Positions 21,389-33,000 of a DNA stretch of 64,000 nt are shown piece by piece (the first letter of the stretch is position 1; the number at the start of each line of letters is the position of its first letter). Origin of the DNA: Chamaecrista fasciculata (lineage: Eukaryota > Streptophyta > Magnoliopsida > Fabales > Fabaceae); contig QANZ01034302.1 of assembly GCA_003254925.1 (NCBI GenBank), positions 26,067-90,066 of the forward strand. The letters are read 5' to 3'. Both the position numbers and the translations under genes were made by a program. The notes below the pieces were generated by a model, which was given only the letters and a program-made list of their open reading frames with translations, ran no database searches and had not been told where the DNA came from.

Positions 21389-24300
21389 ATGTCTTACGCA
21401 TCTCATATAATCAATCACTCCAGAAAGGTACCTTGCTCTCCTTCTAATTCCTCGTTTCTCGCGCTCTTTTGCTGTGTCATTGATTATACGTTTATGCCCA
21501 CGATTTGCGTATTTGCTTTATTGTTAATTTTGTATGGTTTAACTTCTAACTGAAATGTATTAGCTTCTTCTTAAGATTTTGCTCTATTGGGTTGCTTTCA
21601 TTCGGGGATTGAATTCTTTTCAATAGAATTGAACATGCTGGTGAGAATGCTGATGATTATATTCACAACGTATATTTGCTATTGTGGATCTCTCGGAGAA
21701 GTTCTGTTTAGACCTGAATTGTAAATTAGCTTCTGTCTTTTAAAAGCTTGTAATCTATGAGAAGAATCTGCTAGGCTCTTTGCTTTTGGCACTTGATTGA
21801 TTTTCATAAAGCTGGATTTCTGGATTATGTTGATTGCATTTATCTGCAGCAATTGCTGTCACTAACTTTTTTACTAGAATTTCTTGATAAACAACTTTAA
21901 CGGCTCCCTTCTTTTATCAGTTTTCTTTGTGCTGTTTGGCTTGTTGGCTTCTGCTTACAAATTTTTGTTTGAAATGTCCATGAAACAAATTAATAACCGT
22001 AAGCTCTTATTTGTGTACATCAGATCAATTATATTTTCTCCTTGTGTTTTCTGGGGTAGTTTTGGAAAGGAAACGTATGTATGAAGTTTCTCCTGACAAA
22101 TGCTTGTTTCTGTTTTGTTGTTTTAAGATGCTGACATATACATGATTCTTGATTTGAACCTAGATAGTATATGCTTTGTCAACTTGCATACTTTTTCTTT
22201 CGTAATAAGCTAAAAGAATTGAAATACTGTAAGGCCATGCTGGGCTTTAGCATGATACTTAGTTTGCTATGTATTGTTGTGTGTGGGATTTCTGCTTTGG
22301 TGCTTCTTTACACATTACACAATCTTGCTTTGAAAATATTAAATTGAGACATATTTTTGCTTTTGCAGTTGAGGAATGCTCCAAACTTGTTACACTATAA
22401 ACGGGTCCTTCTGGGTCGTTGTTTTTCTAGTGATGCTCATCCTTCTATGAACAAAAATCATGGTACTTGCCTAATGCTTATGTTTTATATAACTTTTTGT
22501 GATTATCTTTTTTTTTTTTTCTATTTACTCATCATTATTTGTGAATAAAGGGTACTCTGTTTTCCTTGAAAGCTGTGCATATGGGTTCTGCAATTCGTTT
22601 AATTGACCATAGGCTTGGGTATTAAAACACAAATTCTCAGGGAGTGGCAAGGTTTTTTGAGTTTGAAGAAAGTCATTGTGTTTTGTTTTGACCAAATTGC
22701 ACTTTTGGTCCTATAAGTTTGAGGTGAATTTCAATCTAGCCCTTTATCTTTTTTTATTTTTGGTTGCAAAATTGGTCTTATACGTTTCTATAATTTTTCA
22801 CTTTTCGGTCCCAACGGTTGAATGCGGCCATATCTCTCTCATATCAAGTTCGAATGTGATAAGTCTGGAGCCACGTGTTGCTTTTGACTAGTCATTTCTT
22901 TCTCCAGTTGGGGACAAGATCAAATTGAGTCTGAAAGTGGGTCTCTCATTTCAAATCCATAATTTTCACTTTTTGGGCTCAAACTCACTTTCGGACTTGA
23001 TCTAGTCTAATTTGCTAATGGCCTTAACTGAGCAAAAATAAAAAATGACCATAGCTTTGAACTCGTCGCATTTGGATACGAAACGAGAGAGATATGACCA
23101 ACTTTGCTTGTTTGACAAAGAGATATGACCATAGCTCACTTTTGGGCTCCGATTTGACCCATTTGCCGACGCCTTCAATTGGAAAAAGAAAGAACTTGTG
23201 TAAAGCAACACGTAATTCCAGACTCGTCTCACTCAAACTTGAAACAAGAGATATATGACTACATTCAATCGTTGGAACCAAAAAGTAAAAATTATGGAAA
23301 CATGTAGGGCTAATTTTGCAACAAAAATATATATAAATCGCTAGATTGAAATTCGCCCAAACTTATAGGACAAAAAGTGCAATTTGGCCTTCTATTTTAA
23401 TATTTTATATTTCTCGCGTTTTTTCATTAATCAATATTTTACAATCTAGATGTTCTGCATACTTGGTTTGGGAGAGAAGGTATATTATAATGGTGAGATG
23501 GGAGGGAATCACCTCAGTCAATTAATCACTATGTAGTGTAGGAAAATATATGATATGAATGTACTATCTTTTGTTCCTTATTTTCATTCACTGTGGAGGA
23601 TTAGGAAAATATATGGTTTGACTGTATTTTCTTGGCGTTCCTTACTTTTAATATACTACATTTATAAATGGAGTAAACTATTAACAGATGTCTGCAAAAG
23701 TCAATTTCGCGGTTATCAGTCGGCAACAGGAAAGAGCTTTTCAGACACTGCCTCCAACCTCACTGTGAGTTAAGCCTAGTTTATGTCAGTTGAACAATAT
23801 ATCAAAAGAGGTTTTGCTGTCTGCAGTACAACCCTATATTTCCCCATACCTATGCTTTTATTTTGTCTAGAAAGCTGATATTTCTGGCTGACATGGAGTG
23901 CAATTTTCCAATTCTATCGCTTTGTTGATGCTGTTATTTGGTCTACAGAAGAGGAACGTATCTGTGGCTACCATGGAAACCAGTGTCATCCGTGGATCTT
24001 TGTACAGTGAGATTTCGCTGTATGTTATATTTATGTTTATTCTGGATTGTTCTTTCTTCAATGGGGTAATACAGGTTACTTATTAATTTCTCTCTGCTCT
24101 TCCCTCGTCCCCAAAAATTAGTTCACAGGTACAGTCAAGGAGATGTTACGCATCAGCTTCAGGTACATTCCATGGCTATTTAGGTCTTAATTTCTTTGTG
24201 ATCCAAGTCTTATTGTTCACTGAATTTTGTGTTGGATCTCTTATCAAGGTTTTCTTAATTTCATATATTATAGATTATCTTATATGTACTTAAATACTGA

Positions 24301-27300
24301 CCATATGTGAAGAAGCTCTGTCAATTGGCATTGTGGCAGTGTTGACTATAATTAGCTTGTTCTTGTTGAAAGATATGTAGTGTAAGGAGGACAACTCCTG
24401 ATTTAGTTGGTGTTTTCAACGAAGTATTTATAGTTAACACTTTACATATTTGCAGCTTTGAATGTTTTACAAAATGGCAAACTGAATTATAGGATTTGAA
24501 TGTTTATGACAAAATGCAAATTTCTAGTGTGCTTAGCATGATATTAAGTTCTAATCAACTATGCATCTTTGTTCTATGAAAATACATTTTATACAAGTTA
24601 TGTATTGGATAGGAAATCTTCTCAGTGCTCACCTATAAATGTAGAAATTTGATGGTCCTGGTTCAAGTTTGTGTGATGGAGTGTTGGGCTTTCTGTATGG
24701 GTATAAATGGGAAGGGTGCTATTTGACCAAAATGCCTGAGGCCATTTAATATAGCATGTTCCCACATTATATATCTTGAACTTTCTCTTAACTTCTCCAG
24801 TGTGGGACTTTTGGTATCTCCAACAATAAGCATTCCATGGAAATAGATATGTGCAACTCTATGGTATGCTTGACTATATAACTGTCATGCTTGCATGTTT
24901 CTAGAGCTCTCTAATTTTTCTTGCTTGTAGTGGGTTTTCTCAGCTTCTGATAATTCAATTGTTTTTTTTTTTAATTTATTTAAAGCTATCTCTTAAGTTA
25001 TGAACAGTTATGGGAACACTTGTACATTATGCTTGGGCCTTATTTTTCATGTTGCATGGAACTTTGTTAAACCTACCCTTATTAGGGGCTTCTATGTAGT
25101 AATTGATTGCTATTTGAGAACTTAATTGTTTTGACATCTGAGTGACATCTTTGTAAGAGTGTCCTGAGTTTTACATTTTCTTTCTACCTTGGTTTTTAGT
25201 TGGTAAGTTTTTAGAACACGTGGTATAATTATAGCATGCTTACTGGTTTCATCACAATACTGGTGATATCTTTCAGATCTTCCTCCACACCAAGAGATTG
25301 GAATGCCTTCTCTCTCACCTACAATGACAGAGGTAGGTAGCTTTCTCAAGCATATGAGATTATGACAGTGGTTCATTGTTTCTGCCTACTGATTCACAAT
25401 AACATGCAGGGTAACATTGCAAGATGGTTAAAGAAAGAGGGTGAAAAAGTTTCTCCCGGTGAAGTTCTTTGTGAAGTTGAAACTGTACGGTTCTTTTACC
25501 CTTGATGTTGTAGACTTCATGGAATATGACCATTATGTGGGCATTGAATCTTGAATTTATTACTTATGAAGGATAAAGCAACAGTTGAAATGGAATGCAT
25601 GGAGGAGGGTTATCTTGCCAAGATAATACGTGGGGATGGATCTAAAGAAATTAAAGTTGGCGAGGTATTGAAATAATTTGGTTACAAGAAGTATCAATGT
25701 ATTTTTTTTTAATTGGAAGGAAGTTTCCAATTATGCCATGCCACTGTACAAGGAAAATTTTACAGTTTTATACCTTACACTTTATTGGCATGTGGAAGGC
25801 AACGGTTTTGTTGACACGTAAAGTTTTGTTCACAGGTGATTGCTATAACAGTTGAAGACGAGGAGGATATTGCCAAGTTTAAAGACTACCAACCATCAGC
25901 ATCAGGTACTGGTGCTACCCCTGCTAAAGAATCATCTGCCCCTCCTCCCCCACCAGAGAAAGTGGCAGTAGATGAGCCTGCTCGAGAACCTGAGCCAAAG
26001 GTTTCCAAACCCAGTGCATCTCCTCCATCTGGAGATCGTGTATTTGCAAGTCCTCTTGCTCGAAAGTTAGCGGAAGAGAAAAATGTGAGTCAATGAATGG
26101 CATGACTGAGAATTGTTTGGTAAATAATTGAATTCAACCATTCTAAAGATGTTTTACATAACAAGTTTTTCTCACCATTGTAGGTTCCTCTGTCAAGTAT
26201 TAAAGGAACAGGACCTGACGGGCTTATTGTTAAGGGTGATATTGATGACTACTTGGGTATCATTCTATAGATCTTTCTCCCTTCCTACATTTCATAGTGG
26301 AAAGGGATACTTGTTTGTTATGCTAGAGATGAAGTCGACTGTCTTGCTAGCTTTAGGGTATACTGTCAGACTGGGTTGATTCATTTGATTTTGAAAACAC
26401 ATTTTACCATCTGATGCAGCTTCTGGCGCTGGGGTTTCAGCACCCTCGAAGGGCAGGGTTGCAGATGCAGCATTAGATTACACTGACATTCCTGTCTCTC
26501 AGATAAGGAAGGTAGTAAATCAAACACCTCTTGTACGGTATAATCACATTCTAAAGTTTTATTGGTTGATGCTTTGCTGAGTGCATCAGACTGTTGTGTG
26601 TCATTTCCTGTGATTTAGAATTATTTTTCATAGCATGATGGAACCTTGAGAATTAGTCACTCATTGTAATGAAATATTTGAATTAGGAATCTAGGATCAT
26701 AAATAAGTTGACCAAAGTTAACTCTAGTTTTCTTGACTAATGTTTTCAACCTTTTTCTTTTTTAATAAATAAATCCTTTTGGATGGTTAAATTTGAAAAC
26801 ATCTAGTCTCTATTAAGACTTTCAGTTCATTTTTTCTTCTTCGTCATATGGGTAAGATTTTCACTGGCCTTTTGCTCCTTATTTTCTTTACGAAAGCACT
26901 TTTTATTGTTCCCTATGTGTGTTTGCTATTATGCGATGTTCTTCCCTCAGTATATCTTTTGCAAGCATAAGCAAGTATGTTTACTTGAAACTAAAGCATT
27001 ATGTTTTGCAGATCACAGCTTCGCGTCTGCTATTATCAAAACAAACTATTCCTCATTACTATTTAACAGTAGATACATGTGTTGACAAGCTCATGAGGTT
27101 AGTATCTCTGTTATTAAAATGCTTACATATGGTACCGATGTTTTTAATAACTTAAAATTACTTATCTGCAGTTTGCGGTCCCAACTCAATTCACTACAAG
27201 AAGCATCTGGTGGGGCACGAATTTCTGTTAATGACCTTGTAATCAAGGTAATACGATTTTGAGTGACGAAAATATTTCAGTACCTGTGATGTGCAGATTT

Positions 27301-29330
27301 TCTCTGTTTTGTTGACAGATTTCAATTATTAGTCCTAACTCGTGTAAGATTTGGTGCTTGATCAGAAAATACAAGTTGAATGTGATGATTTCTCTAAGAT
27401 CAATCTGAATGACTTTTCACTCGTTAGTTTTGGACATAATGTCAAAGACTCCAAGAGTTTCTCGGATGGCTTTGTCTTCTACTAATGTCTGACATCTCAC
27501 TATTTACCACATATAGACTTCTATGTATTCTGTTTGTAACATCTTATGAGGAGTTGATGGGTCTTTGGCTAAAATGATTTAATGAGCAGCTGTATGGAGG
27601 AAAGTTACAAAAAATGTAAGAACTAAAAATGCTAAATATTGAAAGTGAATTTAGCTCAATAAAGTCCCATCATTGACCGTCTAAGCTTTTGAGAGCTGCT
27701 GTTTTGGTTGTCTGAGTTGTAATTCTAACTGAAAACAATAGGGAATTTGTAGGTTGATACACTAATTTAATTATGCTTATTTCATTTCAGGCTGCTGCTT
27801 TGGCTCTCCGTAAAGTTCCTCAATGTAACAGTTCATGGACAGATGAATATATTCGCCAGTAAGTTGACAGTTTTATGTGACTATTGCTGTCAAAATTACC
27901 TATCCCATAATGTAACAAATCTCAATTTGTTTTTCTGCAGGTATCATAATGTGAATGTTAATGTTGCTGTGCAGACTGATCATGGGCTTTTTGTTCCGGT
28001 CGTCAGGGTGAGTCATGCCCTCTGTTTATTGATAATGACTCTTATGGCTTTAGGTTCAATTTATAGGTTCTTGCTTGAGTTGGTATTTGGTAATATCTGC
28101 AGGATGCTGACAAGAAAGGCCTCTCAAAGATAGCAGAAGAGGTCAAACAATTGGCCTCAAAAGCCAAAGAAAACAGCTTGAAACCCCAAGATTACGAGGT
28201 AATCGAAGTTCTGTGTGAATACTTTTTATTGGCCCATGAATGATGACCTCGTGGTGGTTTATCGATGTTGGGTGGTTCACTTTGCAGGGAGGTACATTTA
28301 CAGTTTCTAACTTGGGAGGGCCATTTGGGATCAAACAGTTCTGTGCCATCATCAATCCTCCCCAATCAGGCATTCTTGCAGTTGGATCTGGTGAGCATAT
28401 AGGGTTTTCTTGTAAATTATTTGAGTTAATTAATGATTTGGTCTCCGAAAGATGATAAATTTCTTAATTTAGTCTTTGAAAGATAAAATTATAAGATTTA
28501 GTCTTTGAAAGATGCAATTACAATCAATGTGATCCTTTTATTAAGATGTTAATTCCAATTTAACGTTGAATATAATTTTTCAACTATAATTGTTAAGTAT
28601 AACAACAAACAACAACAACAACAACCAAAGCCTTTTCCCACTAGGTGGGGTTGGCTAACGCCAACGTGTTCTATCCTTGCACATGTCAACCATAAGGTAT
28701 TGATAGATAGATCTTTCCAGATAGTTTCTTGGATAGTTTTCTTTGGTCTTCCCCTTCCCCAAATTATAGGATTTTCTACCATTTGATCAACAATAATAAT
28801 TGTCAAGTATAATGTCAATAAAAATTTTCAGAATCACATCAGATTTGTCATTAAATTTTCATTAATATCTTCAATGAAAGGAGTAAATTGATTGTAATTG
28901 TATCTTTCAAGGATTAAACATTATAATTTCATCTTTCAGGGACTAAATTGAGAAATCTGTCATCTTTCAAGGACCAAGTCATTAATTTACTCATTATTTT
29001 TTTAGCCAGTCATAATTCTTATCTTGACTAACACTTGCCGCTTCATAATTTACTTGAACAGCTGAGAAGAGAGTCGTGCCTGGTTCAGGTGCTGGAGAGT
29101 TCAAGTTTGCGTCTTACATGTCTGTAACTCTCAGCTGTGATCATCGTGTTATAGACGGTAATGCCTCTTGATTAGAACTTTTTTTTTTATCATATTATGC
29201 TTGTTTGGTATGAAATCAGATATTATATGCTGACAAGTACATCTTACTGTTTATTATAGGTGCAATTGGTGCTGAGTGGTTAAAAGCATTCAAAGGCTAT
29301 ATTGAAAATCCAGAATCTATGTTGCTGTAA
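21389..29330 (+). CDS. dihydrolipoyllysine-residue acetyltransferase, mitochondrial PDH E2
   Basis: Nineteen GT-AG exons join without a frame break to 539 aa: 21389-21427, 22369-22462, 23688-23764, 23949-24023, 24129-24162, 25277-25332, 25410-25484, 25572-25664, 25836-26084, 26184-26256, 26420-26511, 27012-27097, 27172-27247, 27791-27858, 27941-28007, 28103-28198, 28288-28390, 29062-29157, 29260-29330. Residues 1-106 form a mitochondrial presequence rich in S, R and N ([13 protein letters not shown] start). A lipoyl domain follows ([33 protein letters not shown], lipoyl Lys about 152), then a Pro/Ala linker, an E3/E1-binding domain ([16 protein letters not shown], about 249-285) and the catalytic domain ending DHRVIDG (His about 512, Asp about 516). 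The enzyme passes acetyl from E1 to CoA in the matrix pyruvate dehydrogenase core. The length matches Arabidopsis mtE2-1/2. The gene is intact. Exon 4's donor is the least certain boundary. Introns carry transposons at 22690 and 28423. Confidence 0.96.
22681..23398. mobile_element. fold-back element in E2 intron 2
   Basis: The element 22690-23389 begins GACCAAATTGCACTTTTGG and ends with the complement (GTGCAATTTGGCC). The long arms share GGTCCTATAAGTTTG, ATTTCAATCTAGC and ATATCTCTC words in inverted order. The candidate 9-bp flanks, TTTTGTTTT and TTCTATTTT, match at 7 of 9, so the target duplication is only moderately supported. It lies wholly in intron 2 and does not touch a splice site. Confidence 0.7.
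28423..28992. mobile_element. fold-back element in E2 intron 17, carrying a LINE fragment
   Basis: The left end GAGTTAATTAATGATTTGG and right end CCAAGTCATTAATTTACTC are complementary. The arms share TTTAGTC(TTTGAAAGATG) units. The flanks share ATTATTT. Relatives are at 50196-52333, 44145-44640 and 62390-62965. A LINE tail (28603-28795) has inserted inside it. Confidence 0.7.
28586..28812 (-). mobile_element. LINE 3'-end fragment with 17-bp target duplication
   Basis: 28603-28795 starts with CAACAACAACAACAACAACC and CTTTTCCCACTAGGTGGGG. Read on the minus strand it encodes [17 protein letters not shown] and [12 protein letters not shown], the C-terminal end typical of plant non-LTR reverse-transcriptase polyproteins. 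The flanking 17-mers ATAATTGTTAAGTATAA (28586-28602) and ATAATTGTCAAGTATAA (28796-28812) differ by one base, as expected for target-primed insertion of a 5'-truncated copy. Confidence 0.78.
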
Positions 29331-30438
29331 GAATAAACTCTAGGCTTTCTTGAGAAAATTACATTCATATGATCATTAAGGCGGGGATGAAAGTAGTTTC
29401 ACTCGGCTCTTGCCGCGCGATTTGGTTTGGTTGATTGTATCCCTGACCAATCAATCTTCTTTGAGAAAATTACATTGAAGATAAAATTTGCAATTTTGTA
29501 TTTTGAATAAGCAGGGGTGGAAGGAAGAGGTATTTATTACATTTGAAATTTTGCTATTATAAGAGGTTGCTACCCCATAATAGTGGCATGTATGTGCCTC
29601 AGATTTTCCTGTCAAACAGTGAATAATTGACAGATTTTTTTTTCTTTTGTCCATGCTCCCTCCTTTGTTTATTGTCTGTTTCTTGAATGAGCGATAATGC
29701 AACGTTTTTTTTTTTTTTTTTTTTTTTTTTTNTTTTTTTTTTTTGTCCCTGAAAAAGGTATTAATATGAAGGCATTATATTGATGGCCTTTAGGAGGACC
29801 AATTTGTAATAATCTGTAACTGTAAAAACAGTTATCTAATCCCCAAGTCATTGCAATGGAGGCAATTTTGGAAGTTTGTTGTCGTCAGACATTAGTAGTG
29901 CAAAATTATCTAATGCCAATGGAATGTTTAAACTTGTGGCCTCTAAAAGCAAGTATTGCTTACTGAGCTGGAAACTCAGAATCATAACTTGGGAAAACGT
30001 TCTATATATCCTAAAAAAGGAGAAGCATCAGCACACGGTATCCAAGCGAAGCTACTAGTTAATACATAAAAATGGGAGGAAACCTACTATTTGGTCCCTA
30101 TTTTTCACACTTTTAACGATTGGTCCCTGTGTTATTGAAATATACTATTTGATCTCTCAAAAATTACAAATGTTAATCAGGTTAACTTTCTTACTAACAG
30201 TGATGCCTTGGCGAAATTAAAATCTAAGTTGATTCTATTTTTTAAAACTTAACCATTTAGTCTTCCTTCCTCTATTTGATCCTTCTCTTCTACGTCCTTG
30301 ATATGTAGAGGAAGGCCGTGGAGAGAGAGAGGAAAAATTCTGAGTTTCAGAAGATTATTCATAGAAATTGGAGAAAAGTCAAGAGTTCTAGAAGATTCTG
30401 CAAGTTTTGAGTGAGATGAGAAAGATAGGATTCAACAG
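29331..30438. other. intergenic, with poly-T tract and partial fold-back arm
   Basis: This is the 3' flank of the E2 gene. There is a long T-run at about 29705-29744 with an undetermined base at 29732. Sequence at 30085-30170 (ACTATTTGGTCCCTATTTT, GATTGGTCCCTGTG) resembles one arm of a TTTGGTCCC fold-back element, but no matching right arm was found. Confidence 0.5.
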
Positions 30439-30708
30439 ATGCATGTGATTGATCGTGCGGTTGCGGCCATTGCTGCCGCCAGAGCAATTTTGAAGGAGAG
30501 TGACCTGTCGATGCCGGAGAATGAACCCAGGGCCTCCGTCGTCGGCAGCGGCGAAGAAATGAACGGAGACGGTGGTGAAGTGATGAGGAAACAACCAGAA
30601 GATTTATTTCCCCATTGTTCTGTTTCTAAATTATTATTAGTTTCATTTCAAAGTAATGCTTTCACTTTAGCGAGCATTCTTGGGTTTTTAGTTCTATCAT
30701 TGCTTTAA
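30439..30708 (+). CDS. unrecognised 89-aa ORF, GC-rich, possibly captured gene fragment
   Basis: An open frame of 89 codons begins MHVIDRAVAAIAAARAILKE, continues with an acidic and glycine-rich middle (EEMNGDGGEVMRKQPEDL) and ends in a hydrophobic stretch (ASILGFLVLSLL) that could be a membrane segment. Its first half is clearly more GC-rich than the surroundings, as real coding sequence would be. A TTCAACAG sequence directly before the ATG could be a splice acceptor. It lies downstream of a fold-back arm (30085), so it may be a piece of a gene carried by a transposon. I do not recognise the family and cannot show expression. Confidence 0.3.
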   Translation: MHVIDRAVAAIAAARAILKESDLSMPENEPRASVVGSGEEMNGDGGEVMRKQPEDLFPHCSVSKLLLVSFQSNAFTLASILGFLVLSLL

Positions 30709-30995
30709 TTGAGTTTTGAAAGATACATAATTAAAGGTGTGTTTGGAAAATAAGTATGTAATGAAATGATGATTTTATGTAATGAAATTGTAATGAGAAA
30801 ATTATGTAATGAAAATATAATGATAAATAGTGTTTAGATTGTTTGAGATGTAATGAAAAAAATGAAGTACCTCTCAGTATACAGGACAAAGAAACTCGCA
30901 TAACTTGTTAGGCTTCCTTACATGTTGTTGTTGCAACTTAGAATAAATAATCAATTTAATTACCGTATCACAAATCAACTTAAAATTCTTTAAGT

Positions 30996-31205
30996 GTCTA
31001 ATAAATGGTGCTCAAGGGCCGGCTTTGCTGACGGCTTTGCTCAGCGGTAAGCACGTTTGTCGTGGAGTCTGAGGTCGTGAGTTCGAATCAACTTCTCTGC
31101 AAAAAAAAAAAAAAGGAGTACGACTGCCTAATATATTTCCTTCCTCAGCACTTCCACCAAGTGGGAACTCGAACTGGGTTGGCCCTTAGTCTAATAAATG
31201 TTGCT
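30996..31205 (+). mobile_element. tRNA-related SINE with 17-bp target duplication
   Basis: 31013-31188 contains TGCTCAGCGGTAAGC (box A-like) and GAGTTCGAATC (box B-like) about 35 bases apart, the internal RNA polymerase III promoter of tRNA-derived SINEs, followed by an A-run and an unrelated body. The flanking 17-mers GTCTAATAAATGGTGCT (30996-31012) and GTCTAATAAATGTTGCT (31189-31205) differ by one base. It does not fold as a complete tRNA gene. Confidence 0.8.
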
Positions 31206-32024
31206 AAGTATCGACATTAAATTAGTGGCACAAGCTTTCCTTAAAAAAAGTAGTGAATTACATAAGATAAGCAAACTTGGTTCTCACAAAAACTAAGGGA
31301 GGAAATTTGTTATATATCCCATCTAATTCGGATTTCACTGGGATAAAATGGCAAGCTTTCCATCGACTACTCACAAGTAAAGCCTAAAATCTTTATAATT
31401 GCTTGAGGTTCTCAACATGGCATATCCTTGGCTATGGCTAATGTAGCAAAACATACTTGAAAAGAAATTGAAACATGAATATGTATATAAAATGCAAAAT
31501 TCACCCATACCACAGACAATTCGACTCGCGATAGAAAGATCTTCAATGTGAGTACCCTTATAGAATCATTGTTAATCAAATGATACAAAATTTTTCCACT
31601 ATCAGGAAATAAGAAAAATCATCTGCACATACAGATCCCCAGAACCAAGTCTAGCAGGAGAATATGCAAATAAGTAGGTGCTTATGCAGAAGTTGATAAC
31701 TAATTTGGCTTCTACCAAAAATCATTTCACGATATTTGGTATATAACACTATTTTGTGTTTCACAATCTTCCATGTATTCACAAGCTATACTTGTTGCTA
31801 TATGTGAAACAATATCCATCCAAATTATTCATTACAAAGTAATTCCAAAAAATTGCATTGGAATGGTTAGCCATTATGAAGCAGAAAATTAGGCTTTTCA
31901 AACAATAGTTTGTAACAGAAGAATGATCACCATCACCTGTCACACATTGGTAATCTAACAGATCAAAATTGATAAGAAAAATTAAGAAGAACACACTCAA
32001 GTCGAAAATCGAAATAATCTCTCC
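31206..32024. other. intergenic, 3' flank of TIM23
   Basis: AT-rich sequence with no coding similarity. It presumably includes the TIM23 3' UTR (minus strand, below 32025). Confidence 0.5.
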
Positions 32025-32606
32025 TTAGATTGGCACGTAGCGTTTCAATGCCTGTTTCGCCGTCACAGCCACTCCGACCAGAACTCCACCAACTGCTCCG
32101 GCCACCGCCGCCGATCTCACTCCTCTCGCAGCTCTATACAATGCACCGGTTCCAAGCCCCGCCGCCACACTATTCCAAACATCATCACTATCCCTGGCGG
32201 CCTGAATCCCACTCTCGATTCCGGCATACATCAACGCGATCACACCGAGTCGGTTTCCCCAAGCCCGACCGGCATGACCGGACGAATTCAGGACCCGATT
32301 AACACGGAGCTTCATTGTGTCGCCAGATTCAAAGGATTTGACGCCGTCGACGAGTCCGACGCCGGCTCCAGCGACGGCGCCAGCGAGGTAGCCGCAGCCG
32401 GTGTAGAAGGTGAGGTTCTCCCCCCAGGATCGGCGCTTCCGGCGAGCTTCTTCGTCGAAGAGGAACTCAGGCGAAGTCGGAAGCGTATAGAGATTCCGAA
32501 TTGGAACCTCGAGGTCCTTGTAGGGATTGTAGAGACGCGTTTCGCCAAGCAATTTGGATGATTCTGATGAGTCTGAGTCGCGATCAGGTGGTGCCTGGAA
32601 CGCCAT
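32025..32606 (-). CDS. TIM23: TIM23 mitochondrial inner-membrane import channel subunit
   Basis: An intronless 193-aa protein starting at the ATG complementary to 32604-32606 ([12 protein letters not shown]). A longer frame exists upstream, but it reads through the GA microsatellite and lacks conservation, so the MAFQ start fits the family (about 188 aa in Arabidopsis). The N-terminal ~80 residues are hydrophilic with the plant TIM23 motifs [12 protein letters not shown] and [12 protein letters not shown]. The Tim17/22/23 channel domain follows, with four predicted membrane segments: [20 protein letters not shown], the PRAT-like stretch [35 protein letters not shown] and [15 protein letters not shown]. 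In the TIM23 complex it forms the voltage-sensitive route for presequence proteins across the inner membrane. The CDS is GC-rich compared with its flanks. The 5' UTR has telo-boxes (32629-32647). Confidence 0.95.
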   Translation of the reverse strand: MAFQAPPDRDSDSSESSKLLGETRLYNPYKDLEVPIRNLYTLPTSPEFLFDEEARRKRRSWGENLTFYTGCGYLAGAVAGAGVGLVDGVKSFESGDTMKLRVNRVLNSSGHAGRAWGNRLGVIALMYAGIESGIQAARDSDDVWNSVAAGLGTGALYRAARGVRSAAVAGAVGGVLVGVAVTAKQALKRYVPI

Positions 32607-32628
32607 GGGAGAGACGATTCCAGAAGCT

Positions 32629-32671
32629 AGGGTTAGGGTTAGGGTTTCGAGGATCGAAATGAGAGAGAAAG

Positions 32672-32708
<37 letters not shown>
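32629..32708 (-). promoter_or_regulatory. telo-box repeat and GA microsatellite in TIM23 5' leader
   Basis: On the minus strand AAACCCTAACCCTAACCCTA (32648-32629) lies just upstream of the TIM23 ATG. Telo-boxes (AAACCCTA) are known promoter/leader elements of plant translation and mitochondrial-biogenesis genes. Immediately beyond it (32674-32708) is a (GA/CT)n microsatellite of about 17 units. CT-rich leaders are common near plant transcription starts. Confidence 0.65.
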
Positions 32709-32712
<4 letters not shown>

Positions 32713-33000
32713 TCTGGAAAGCTTTGATTCCTTGGGTTTGGGAAAAAGGAAATGAATGAACGAGAAACCAGAAAACTTGGGCAACGGGTTAGAGAGGCGG
32801 TCCAATTTGATTTAGACCGGTTTGGTAGATGGACCGGGTTCATTTTCGAACCGGAACTGGTTTATTCCAAGGAATTTAAAGATTCGTTACTATATATGTC
32901 ATTTTTCGATGGCCCACTAGAAAATAAAAATCAATGCCAGCCCACCAGAGTATTGTAAGTAAACGCATTACAATGTCAATATGGTTAACTCAGAGAACAT

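Noticed and set aside
24600..24830. CCCACATTATATATC / GTGTGGGAC words resembling an LTR promoter in E2 intron 5
   Set aside because: No LTR ends or target duplication could be placed. It is too weak to call.
29640..29760. Long poly-T tract as a possible retroposon tail
   Set aside because: It contains an undetermined base and no body or duplication could be attached. It may be an assembly-affected homopolymer.
30733..30870. Tourist-like end GGTGTGTTTGG with ATGTAATGAAATG words
   Set aside because: Only one arm is present, related to 50809-52215. It is a fragment without borders, so it is not listed as an element.
31013..31090. Possible tRNA gene because of box A and box B
   Set aside because: It does not form a full cloverleaf, and it is part of a longer unit with an A-run and 17-bp target duplications. 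It is a SINE.
32607..32843. N-terminal extension of the TIM23 frame (79 more codons)
   Set aside because: It reads through a GA microsatellite and telo-box repeats and lacks family similarity. The MAFQ start fits the usual protein length.
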